NCBI GenBank assembly: GCA_029884515.1
Contig: JAOUHR010000110.1
Span: 1-6,545, forward strand
Origin: Gemmatimonadota bacterium
GTDB lineage: Bacteria > Gemmatimonadota > Gemmatimonadetes > Gemmatimonadales > Gemmatimonadaceae
Direction of reading: 5' to 3'
DNA: 6,545 nucleotides
Within the stretch, counting starts at the first letter, position 1, and each line of letters opens with the position of its first letter. The notes beneath the pieces were generated by a model. The model saw nothing but the letters and a program-made list of their open reading frames with translations, was not told the DNA's origin and did not search any database. The position numbers and the translations under genes are program-made. This document shows positions 1 to 6,286 of this stretch, piece by piece.

Positions 1-2
1 TC

Positions 3-629
3 ACCGCCTGGCAGTCGATGTTCATCCCGATGCGGCTGCGCGACTACCTGCGCACCGTGACCATCGCCGGCCCGGACGGAGCGGCCACGCCACTCGTGGC
101 GGAGGAACTGGTGCTCTACGAGGCGCGGCGCCCTCCGGAGGCGGCCGAACGGCGCGGCCTCGCGCTCGGCGCCTGGGGCCCTTTGCTCGCGGTGTGGATG
201 CTGATCCTCGTGCCCTGGAGCGCCGTGGTGCGCCGCCGCACGCGCGTGCCCGCCGCGGTGATGACGGTGCTCTGGTACGGCTTCACGGCGGTCCTCGGCG
301 TCGCGCTCGCCGGGATGTGGATCGGGTCGGCGCACGTGTTCTGGTACGACAACCTGAACCTGCTCCTGCTCTCCCCGCTCGGGATCGTGGCCGCCGTGCC
401 GGTCGCGCGGGCGATCCTGCGGGGCACGCTCACGCCGCTCTCACGGGTGCTCCTCCTCGCGATGCTCGCGCAGGTGGTGCTCGCGATCCTCCTCGCACCC
501 TTCGTGCGGCAGACGCTCGCGGGCCCGATCCTGCTCTTCGCGCCCGCACACCTCGGCCTCGCGCTCGCGGCGTGGCGGCACACGCACCTCGCGGAGGCCA
601 TGGCCGCGCCGGTGGGGTCCGCACGCTGA
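3..629 (+). CDS. C-terminal part of a polytopic membrane protein, probable DUF4105 family (5' end outside window)
   Basis: The reading frame is open from the left edge, so the gene starts upstream and only about 208 C-terminal residues are seen. The first visible methionine (base 18) lies inside the conserved-looking stretch AWQSMFIPMRLRD and is unlikely to be the start. After a soluble stretch (bases 3 to about 155) there are about five hydrophobic segments, near bases 159-230, 258-327, 354-419, 447-506 and 516-575. The start of the third carries WYDNLNLLLLSPLG. A soluble periplasmic domain followed by a C-terminal membrane bundle with an N-x-N-L-L motif recalls the end of DUF4105 (Lnb N-terminal periplasmic domain) proteins, which have a papain-like domain of poorly known function. 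That domain, if present, lies outside the window, so the family call rests on memory of the C-terminal pattern. The TGA stop overlaps the proposed hyuA start by four bases, suggesting co-transcription. It could also be an unrelated inner-membrane protein. Confidence 0.7.
   Translation, partial: TAWQSMFIPMRLRDYLRTVTIAGPDGAATPLVAEELVLYEARRPPEAAERRGLALGAWGPLLAVWMLILVPWSAVVRRRTRVPAAVMTVLWYGFTAVLGVALAGMWIGSAHVFWYDNLNLLLLSPLGIVAAVPVARAILRGTLTPLSRVLLLAMLAQVVLAILLAPFVRQTLAGPILLFAPAHLGLALAAWRHTHLAEAMAAPVGSAR
611..617 (+). promoter_or_regulatory. Possible Shine-Dalgarno site for the CTG start of hyuA
   Basis: The purine-rich GGTGGGG lies eight bases before the CTG at 626. It is only a partial anti-16S match. 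Neither alternative in-frame start has a comparable site: there is none before the GTG at 572 and none before the GTG at 650. This supports the CTGA overlap as the initiation point, perhaps by re-initiation of ribosomes finishing the upstream gene. Confidence 0.35.
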
Positions 630-2563
630 AGCCGCCGCTCACCGTCGGCGTGGACGTGGGGGGCACGTACACGGACCTCGCGGCCATCGGCGCCGATGGC
701 GTGATCACCGCGCGCAAGGTGCTCTCCACGCCGGACGACCAGGGCGTCGGTGTGGTGGAGGCACTGCGCGCACTCGGGGCGCCACGCGGCGCCGTCGAGC
801 GCTTCGTCCACGGCACCACCGTGGTCACCAACCTGCTCCTCGAGCGCACGGGCGCCCGCGTGGTGCTCTGCGCGACCGCGGGCGCGACGGACCTGCTCGA
901 ACTCCGCCGACAGGAGCGCGCGTCGCTCTACGACCTCGGCGCGCACCACCCGGCACCCCTCGTGCCGCCGGAGCTGGTGGTGCCGGTGCCTGAGCGGCGC
1001 ACGCCGGCGGGCGTGCAGCAGGCCCTCACGGCGGACGGCGTCGCGGAGGTGGTGCGCGAGGCGCTCGCGCGCGGTCCAGACGTCGTGGTCGTGGCGCTCC
1101 TCCACGCGTACGAGGACGCGGCGCACGAGCGCCTGCTCGCCGATGCCCTGCGCGCCGCGCGCCCGGGGCTCGCCGTGGTGACCGCCACGGAGGTGCTCCC
1201 CGAGATCCGCGAGTACGAGCGCACGGCGACCGCGGTCGCCGAGGGCTACGCGCGCCCCGGTGTGGCGCGCTATCTCGAGCGGCTCGGGGCCCGCGTGCGC
1301 GACGCCGGATTCCCCGCGCCTGCGGTGATGACGTCGGGGGGCGGCATGCGCGCCGCCGACGAGGCGGCGCGCCACGCCGCCTCGCTCGCGCTCTCGGGGC
1401 CCGCGGGCGGGGTGGTGGGCGCGGCCGCCGTGCTCCGCGCATTCGGCGCGAGCGACGCGCTCACCATCGACATCGGCGGCACCAGCGCCGATGCGGGCAT
1501 CATCCTTGGTGGCGAGGCGTTGGTGGAGCCGGGGGGCACGATCGCCGGTGTGCCGATCGCGTTGCCACGCGTGCTGGTGGAGACGGTGAGCGCCGGTGGT
1601 GGGAGCATCGCCTGGCGCGACGACGGGGGCGCACTGCGCGTGGGTCCTCGAAGCGCGGGCGCCCGCCCGGGACCCGCTGCCTTCGCGTTGGGCGGCACCG
1701 AACCCACCGTGACGGACGCGCAGGTCGTGCTCGGCCGCATCGGCGGGGCCGGCATGAGCGGTGGCGTGCTGTTGGAGCCGCGCCGCGCGCATGAGGCCGT
1801 CGGCGCGCTCGCGGCGGCGCTGGGCACGCCGCCCGAGGCCACCGCCGAGGCGATCATCCGCGCCGCGGATGCGGAGATGGCGCGCGCGCTCCGCCGCGTG
1901 AGCGTGGACCGCGGTGCGGATCCGCGGCGGTGCACGCTCGTCGCGTTCGGTGGCGGCGGGCCGCTCCACGCCTGCGCCCTCGCCGACGCGCTGGGGATGC
2001 CGGCCGTGCTCGTGCCACCCTACGCCGGCGTGTTGAGCGCCGTGGGCCTCGCCTTGGCGCCGGAGCGGCGGGAGGAGGCGATGAGCCTGCTCGAGCCGAC
2101 CGACGCACTCGATGCCCGCACCTTCCGAGCGCACTGTGACGCGCTGGCCGCGCGCACCACGGGCGCGGAGCGGAGCTGGGTGGTCCGCGCGCGCTACGTG
2201 GGGCAGGGGCACGAGGTGGAGGTGAGGGCCGGTCCCGGGGACGCCGGCCCGGAGATCGCCGAGCGCTTCGCTGCGGCGCACCTCGCCCGCTATGGCTTCG
2301 CGCTGCCGCGCGCCGTGGAGTGCGTCGCGCTGCGGCACGTGGCCAGCAACCCGGGGGCGCGGGTGGCGTTCACGCGCGACGCGTCCGCCGCGGCGTTCGA
2401 CCTCCGTTCGCGCACCGACCACGGCGGCCCCGCGCCCACCGCACCCATCGCGGGCCCGGCGAGCCTCGCGCTCAGCGACGCGACGCTCTGGGTGGCCGCC
2501 GGGTGGCGCGCGACGCCGCTCGCGATGGGTGGCTGGCGCCTCGAGCGCGAGGGCGCCGCGTGA
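626..2563 (+). CDS. hyuA: HyuA-type hydantoinase/oxoprolinase subunit A (ATP-binding)
   Basis: This is the ATP-using subunit of the N-methylhydantoinase/5-oxoprolinase/acetone carboxylase superfamily. It is thought to activate a lactam or carbonyl substrate by phosphorylation for its HyuB partner, in the cytoplasm. With CTG 626 as residue 1 (645 aa), the N-terminal hydantoinase domain covers about 5-180, with the phosphate loop VGVDVGGTYTDL at 7-18 and HGTT at 62-65. The central ASKHA core is about 190-485, with LSGPAGG (256-262), IDIGGTSAD (281-289), VSAGGGSI (321-328) and FGGGGPLH (441-448). The C-terminal domain includes RYVGQGHE at 523-530. All main motifs are intact. The length is slightly below the usual near-680, mostly through a short C-terminus. 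No ATG fits the start. CTG 626 gives a normal family N-terminus and a CTGA overlap with the upstream gene. GTG 572 would add 18 residues, and GTG 650 would remove the first strand. The family call is firm; the substrate is unknown. Confidence 0.93.
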   Translation: MKPPLTVGVDVGGTYTDLAAIGADGVITARKVLSTPDDQGVGVVEALRALGAPRGAVERFVHGTTVVTNLLLERTGARVVLCATAGATDLLELRRQERASLYDLGAHHPAPLVPPELVVPVPERRTPAGVQQALTADGVAEVVREALARGPDVVVVALLHAYEDAAHERLLADALRAARPGLAVVTATEVLPEIREYERTATAVAEGYARPGVARYLERLGARVRDAGFPAPAVMTSGGGMRAADEAARHAASLALSGPAGGVVGAAAVLRAFGASDALTIDIGGTSADAGIILGGEALVEPGGTIAGVPIALPRVLVETVSAGGGSIAWRDDGGALRVGPRSAGARPGPAAFALGGTEPTVTDAQVVLGRIGGAGMSGGVLLEPRRAHEAVGALAAALGTPPEATAEAIIRAADAEMARALRRVSVDRGADPRRCTLVAFGGGGPLHACALADALGMPAVLVPPYAGVLSAVGLALAPERREEAMSLLEPTDALDARTFRAHCDALAARTTGAERSWVVRARYVGQGHEVEVRAGPGDAGPEIAERFAAAHLARYGFALPRAVECVALRHVASNPGARVAFTRDASAAAFDLRSRTDHGGPAPTAPIAGPASLALSDATLWVAAGWRATPLAMGGWRLEREGAA

Positions 2564-4161
2564 GCGCCCGCGAGCGCGCCCGCGAGCGCGCCGCCGCCGG
2601 CGCAGCCGCCGCGGCCTCGACCGAGGTCTCCGAGCGCCTCGAACTCTCGGTCTGGGCGAGCACCGTCGCGATGATCGCCGAGGAGATGGGCGCCGTGCTC
2701 GTGCGCGGCGCGCTCTCGCCCAACATCCGCGAGCGCCGCGACGCCTCCTGCGCGCTCTTCGACGCCGAGGGACGGATGGTCGCACAGGCGGCGCACATCC
2801 CGGTGCACCTGGGCGCGCTCCCGGAGTCGGTGCGCGCGGTGCGCGCCGCGCGGCCTCGCCCCGGCGACGTGTTCCTGCTCAACAGCCCCTGGCAGGGCGG
2901 CTCGCACCTGCCGGACCTCACGATGGTCGAGGCGATCGCCGATGGCGATCGCGTGGCCGGGTTCGCGGTGGTGCGCGCGCACCACGCGGACGTGGGCGGG
3001 ATGAGCCCCGGCTCGATGCCGCAGGGCGCGACGGAGTTGGTGCAGGAGGGGCTGGTGCTGCCGCCGGTGCGCCTCGAGCGGGCCGGCGTGCCGGACACCG
3101 AGCTGCTCGCGCTCGTGCTCGCGAACGTGCGCACGCCCGAGGAGCGCCGCGGCGACCTCGCCGCGCAGCGCGCCGCCTGCGCGGCCGGCGCCGCCGGCTG
3201 GCGCTCCCTGCTCGCGCGCGAGGGACGCGAACGCCTCGGGATGATCACGGCCTCCCTGCTCGACTACGCCGAGCGGCGCGCGGTGGCGCGGCTCCGGGCG
3301 TTCGAGGGCGCGCACGCCACGGCGGAGGACGCGCTCGAGGGCGACGGCGTGAGCGAGCACGACGTGCCGCTGCGCGTGCAGCTCGCGGTGCGGGACGGTG
3401 CGCTGCACCTCGACTTCGCCGGCTCCTCGCCGATGGTGCGGGGGAACGTGAATTGCCCCATCCAGGTGACGCGCGCCGCCGCGCTCTTCGTGCTCCGCTC
3501 GCTGCTCGACGACGACGTGCCGACCAACGAGGGCATCGCGCGCGCGATCCATATCGTGACGCCGGACGACTGCTGCCTCGCCGCCCGCGCGCCGGCGGCC
3601 GTCGCCGCCGGCAACGTGGAGATGAGCCAGCGCATCACCGACCTCCTCTTCGCCGCGCTCGACGCGGCGGGCGTCGCGGTCCCGGCGCAGGGGCAGGGCA
3701 CGATGAACAACGTGACCTTCGGTGGCGCCGGGTGGACCTTCTATGAGACGCTGGGCGGCGGCCAGGGGGCGAGTGCGCAGGGGCCGGGGCCGGATGCGGT
3801 GCACGTGGGGATGAGCAACACCCGCAACACGCCCATCGAGTCGCTCGAACGCGCCTACCCGATCGTGATCGAGCGCTACGTCATCCGCCGCGGGTCGGGC
3901 GGCGCAGGCGCGCACCGCGGCGGCGACGGCGTGGTGCGGGCCTATCGCGTGCTGGCGCCGTGCACGGTCACGCTGCTCACCGAGCGCCGCCGCAGGGCGC
4001 CGCGCGGCGCACACGGCGGCGCGGACGGCGCCTGCGGCGAGAACCGCCTCAACGGCGAGCTGCTGCCCGCCAAGTGCCGGCGCGAACTCGTGCCCGGCGA
4101 CGTACTCGAGATCCGCACGCCGGGCGGCGGCGGCTGGGGCCCGGAGCGGGGCGCTACTTGA
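2560..4161 (+). CDS. hyuB: HyuB-type hydantoinase/oxoprolinase subunit B
   Basis: This 533-residue protein is the catalytic partner of HyuA, of normal family length, with one HyuB domain from about residue 24 to the end. Diagnostic motifs are NSPWQGGSHLPDLTM (108-122), HHADVGG (141-147), GNVNCP (295-300), QGTMNN (379-384), YETLGGGQGA (395-404), MSNTRNTPIESLE (418-430), a RGSGGAGAHRGGDG stretch and the terminal GGGGWG. H116, D119 and H141 have the spacing I recall for the manganese ligands of the related acetone carboxylase subunit, so a metal site is plausible, but this needs an alignment. The GTG start forms a GTGA overlap with the hyuA stop, with GAGGG 7 bases upstream; the next in-frame ATG (2671) is already inside the conserved domain. 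The first 23 residues are a low-complexity Ala/Arg/Glu tail outside the family core. HyuA and HyuB would form a hetero-oligomer acting on a cyclic amide, lactam or ketone. The last 8 bases overlap the opposing HD-GYP gene. Confidence 0.94.
   Translation: MSARERARERAAAGAAAAASTEVSERLELSVWASTVAMIAEEMGAVLVRGALSPNIRERRDASCALFDAEGRMVAQAAHIPVHLGALPESVRAVRAARPRPGDVFLLNSPWQGGSHLPDLTMVEAIADGDRVAGFAVVRAHHADVGGMSPGSMPQGATELVQEGLVLPPVRLERAGVPDTELLALVLANVRTPEERRGDLAAQRAACAAGAAGWRSLLAREGRERLGMITASLLDYAERRAVARLRAFEGAHATAEDALEGDGVSEHDVPLRVQLAVRDGALHLDFAGSSPMVRGNVNCPIQVTRAAALFVLRSLLDDDVPTNEGIARAIHIVTPDDCCLAARAPAAVAAGNVEMSQRITDLLFAALDAAGVAVPAQGQGTMNNVTFGGAGWTFYETLGGGQGASAQGPGPDAVHVGMSNTRNTPIESLERAYPIVIERYVIRRGSGGAGAHRGGDGVVRAYRVLAPCTVTLLTERRRRAPRGAHGGADGACGENRLNGELLPAKCRRELVPGDVLEIRTPGGGGWGPERGAT
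2564..2592 (+). repeat. 12-bp tandem repeat at the hyuB 5' end
   Basis: Two perfect copies of GCGCCCGCGAGC (2564-2575 and 2576-2587) plus a 5-base partial third copy lie immediately after the hyuA stop. In the hyuB frame they encode ARER twice, followed by an alanine-rich stretch. They account for the charged N-terminal tail that is not part of the HyuB core. This is probably replication slippage in a tolerant linker; no function is evident. Confidence 0.75.
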
Positions 4162-6154
4162 TGATCGACGGGCGCGCGCCGGCGGAGGAGCGCCGCCGCG
4201 TCCCCTCCGCTGGCGACACCTTCGTGAACACCTCGGCCTGCACGAAGGTGGTCAGCAGGTGCGGGTCGATCAGCCCGCCCTTCGCCTCCGACGTCAGGAT
4301 GTCGAGCGCCCGCTCCGCGGTCACCGCGCGCTTGTAGGGCCGGTCCGTCGCCGTGAGCGCGTCGAAGATGTCGGCGATCGTCATCATCCGCGTCTGCACC
4401 GGGATCTCCGCGTCGGTCGCCCCGCGCGGGTAACCGGTCCCGTTCAGCTTCTCGTGATGCCCGAACGCGATCGCCGGGATGCCCTGCAGCTCGCGCGTCC
4501 AGGGGATCTGCTCGAGGAATCGGTAGGTGTGCGTCACGTGCGACTCGATCTCGCGCCGCTCGCGCGGGTCGAGGTTCCCCTTGTTGATCATGAGGAAGCG
4601 CAGCTCCTCATCGGAGAGCAAGGGCCGCTCCACCCCGTCAAAATCCACGTAGGTCTGGCGGTGGATCTCCTCCAGCTGGTCGAAGGTGCCCTCGGGGAGG
4701 ATCGTCGGTTCGTTCGCGCGCACCACCATGTCGAGCCAGCGGTTGAGTTCGTTGCGCCGCTCCGTGCGGATCGCGTCGAGGAACGAGGCGGTCTCGGCAT
4801 AGGCCTTCGCGCCGTGTGCGAGCAGGTGCTCCGCCCGCTCACGCTCGTACTCGAGGTCCGCCTGCTGCAGCAGGAGCTGGAAGCGGTGGCGCACGATGGT
4901 CAGATCGTGCCCGTAGAGCTTCTTCTGCTTCACCAGCACCTGCTCCCGCACGCCCACCTTCCCGAAGTCGTGCAGCAGCCCGGCGTAGCGCAGTTCCCGC
5001 AACTGCTCCCGCGTGAACTTGATGGCCTGGTACGGTCCCTCGCCGGCGTGATCCACCGCCTCGGCAAGGCTGGTCGTGAGCGTGGCGACCCGGAACGAGT
5101 GGCCCGACGTCGTGGGATCGCGCGACTCGATCGCGGTGACCGCGGCCGTGACGAAGCCCTCGAAGAGCCGCTCGATGTCCTCGTACAGGCGGCTGTTCTC
5201 GATGGCCACGGCCGCCTGCGCGGCGAGCGCGGCCACGAGGTCGGCCGAGCGTTGGTCGTAGGGGATCACCTGCTCGTCCACCAGCGCCGGCGTGCCGAGG
5301 CGCGCGTCGCTGTCCCGCTTCCGGTTGATGAGCTGCACCACGCCGATGGTCTCGTCGCGGTGCGTGCGCATCGGCAGCACGAGCATCGACTTGGTGCGGT
5401 ACCCGAACTTCTGGTCGAAGGTGCGGTTCTGCCGGTAGGTCACGTGCTCCGGCAGCAGGTACACATCCGCGATCACCAAGGGCTGGCCGGAGAGCGCCAC
5501 GTGTCCCGCAAGACTCGCGTCGTCGATCGGGATGGTGGATTCGTGGAACGGCAGGTCGGGGAGCGTGAGGTTCTGGGCGAGCTTGAACCGGAGCGTGCTC
5601 GGGTTCCCCGCCGCGTCGCGCTCCATGAGGTAGAGCGACCCGGCGTCCGAGGTGGAGAGCCGCAGGGCCTGCGAGAGGATCATCTCCAGCAGCGTGTCGA
5701 GGTCGCGTTCCGTGGAGAGCGCCGCGCCCACGCGCGAGAGTTCGCGGAGGTCGAACGCGCTCGATTGCACGAGCCGTGCGGTGCGGTACGCGTCGATGAG
5801 GGTGCTCGCCTGGCGCATCGCCCCATGCAGCGCGGCCCGCCCCTCGCCCGCGCTCGCCTCGGCGCGGAGCCAGCTCGAGAGCGCGACGCTCCGGAGCAGG
5901 GCCGAGGGCTCCGTCTCCCCGGGCTCACCGAGCCCGATGAAGGCCACCACGCTGGCGAGCGTCCCCAGCACGCCGGGTCCGCCGGAGCGCCCCGCCAGCG
6001 CCTCGTCCAGCAGCACCACCGTCGGGCGCTCGGGGTCCAGCGCCTCCGGTTCGGGGAGCCGCGCCACGCGCTCGACCGCCAGCGCATCCCCCGCGCCGAG
6101 CGTGGGGAGGGCGGCGATCACGCGGCCTTCGGGGGCGATGATGAGTGGCTGCAC
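4154..6154 (-). CDS. GAF-HD-GYP protein, predicted cyclic-di-GMP phosphodiesterase with a large catalytic-domain insert
   Basis: This 666-residue soluble signalling protein should hydrolyse cyclic-di-GMP in the cytoplasm under GAF-domain control. Residues 1 to about 100 are an unassigned alpha/beta region, then a helical linker reaches about 135. A GAF domain covers about 135-320, ending in the typical helix before ENSRLYEDI. The HD-GYP domain runs from about 330 to 645. Its probable metal and catalytic residues are H352 (GHSFRV), H395-D396 with K399 (HDFGK), H539, H566-H567, the GYP at 574-576 (HHEKLNGTGYP) and D595 (ADIFDALTATDRPYK). Between HDFGK and H539 there are about 140 residues where compact HD-GYP domains have under 30. 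The insert is charged and helical, and this longer form recurs in GAF-linked homologues I recall. No transmembrane segment or signal peptide is seen. The start is GTG with no clear Shine-Dalgarno; MQPLIIAPEG looks a natural beginning, though the frame stays open further upstream. The stop is TAG, inside the hyuB 3' end. Confidence 0.93.
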   Translation of the reverse strand: MQPLIIAPEGRVIAALPTLGAGDALAVERVARLPEPEALDPERPTVVLLDEALAGRSGGPGVLGTLASVVAFIGLGEPGETEPSALLRSVALSSWLRAEASAGEGRAALHGAMRQASTLIDAYRTARLVQSSAFDLRELSRVGAALSTERDLDTLLEMILSQALRLSTSDAGSLYLMERDAAGNPSTLRFKLAQNLTLPDLPFHESTIPIDDASLAGHVALSGQPLVIADVYLLPEHVTYRQNRTFDQKFGYRTKSMLVLPMRTHRDETIGVVQLINRKRDSDARLGTPALVDEQVIPYDQRSADLVAALAAQAAVAIENSRLYEDIERLFEGFVTAAVTAIESRDPTTSGHSFRVATLTTSLAEAVDHAGEGPYQAIKFTREQLRELRYAGLLHDFGKVGVREQVLVKQKKLYGHDLTIVRHRFQLLLQQADLEYERERAEHLLAHGAKAYAETASFLDAIRTERRNELNRWLDMVVRANEPTILPEGTFDQLEEIHRQTYVDFDGVERPLLSDEELRFLMINKGNLDPRERREIESHVTHTYRFLEQIPWTRELQGIPAIAFGHHEKLNGTGYPRGATDAEIPVQTRMMTIADIFDALTATDRPYKRAVTAERALDILTSEAKGGLIDPHLLTTFVQAEVFTKVSPAEGTRRRSSAGARPSIIK

Positions 6155-6179
6155 GGCAGGGGAGCGACCGGGGAAACCT

Positions 6180-6220
6180 CGAACCGCCGGTGCCCCAGGG
6201 ATCAGGGCGCCGGCGGTTCG
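6180..6220 (-). terminator. Long GC-rich hairpin, possible terminator of the TPR gene or 5' leader structure of the HD-GYP gene
   Basis: The arms CGAACCGCCGGTGCCC (6180-6195) and GGGCGCCGGCGGTTCG (6205-6220) pair over 16 positions around a 9-base loop. The only non-Watson-Crick position is 6191/6209, which is G-U in plus-strand RNA but an A-C mismatch in minus-strand RNA. Reading on the minus strand, the stem is followed by AGGTTTCCCC, with only three T residues, so as an intrinsic terminator it is weak. It lies 61 bases after the TPR stop and 25 bases before the HD-GYP GTG, so it could instead be a leader structure near that start. Confidence 0.5.
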
Positions 6221-6223
6221 AAG

Positions 6224-6229
6224 GTTATC
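6224..6229 (-). promoter_or_regulatory. Weak candidate -10 element for the HD-GYP gene
   Basis: On the minus strand this reads GATAAC, four of six matches to the sigma-70 -10 consensus, in an AT-poor region where such a stretch stands out. Seventeen bases upstream is CTGGCG, a poor -35 with three of six matches. Initiation about seven bases downstream would start inside the first arm of the long hairpin. The gap is too short to place another obvious promoter after the hairpin. This is speculative, and the gene could be read from further upstream. Confidence 0.2.
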
Positions 6230-6233
6230 CCGT

Positions 6234-6249
6234 GCGGGACGAATCCCGC
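6234..6249 (-). other. Small hairpin with UUCG loop in minus-strand RNA
   Basis: In the minus-strand transcript GCGGGA and TCCCGC form a perfect 6-bp stem around a TTCG tetraloop, closed by an A-U rather than the usual C-G pair. It lies 32 bases after the TPR stop codon and 13 bases before the long hairpin, so the TPR transcript would carry two stem-loops in series. No U-run follows. The TCCC strand could also pair with GGGA just downstream (6228-6231) in a competing, weaker stem. Confidence 0.4.
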
Positions 6250-6253
6250 CAGT

Positions 6254-6286
6254 CGTGGATCATGCGTGGATCGAGCGCGGATCAGG
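6254..6286. repeat. Three-copy 11-bp direct repeat containing GATC
   Basis: The three units are CGTGGATCATG (6254-6264), CGTGGATCGAG (6265-6275) and CGCGGATCAGG (6276-6286), spaced exactly 11 bases apart with GGATC invariant. The last unit contains the TGA stop of the minus-strand TPR gene, so the array straddles the gene end. A similar GGATCAGG occurs again at 6199-6206 in the loop and first arm of the long hairpin. It may be a slippage array or phased binding sites. Confidence 0.6.

Noticed and set aside
194..625. Upstream extension of the hyuA frame to an ATG at 194
   Set aside because: The extension lies wholly inside the membrane-protein gene and translates to low-complexity Arg/Ala/Gly sequence; HyuA homology starts only near base 638.
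116..2785. 889-codon open frame on the minus strand, opposite the membrane gene, hyuA and hyuB
   Set aside because: The translation is Arg/Ala/His/Gly-rich with no domain, as expected opposite GC-rich codons. The plus-strand frame carries complete HyuA motifs.
2290..4014. 574-codon minus-strand frame opposite hyuB
   Set aside because: Low-complexity His/Arg-rich composition and no recognisable motif; it is an antisense shadow of hyuB.
4178..4196. CGGCG/CGCCG hairpin near the convergent gene ends as a shared terminator
   Set aside because: It has only a 5-bp stem within HD-GYP codons, no T-run on either side, and such stems are common by chance at this GC content.
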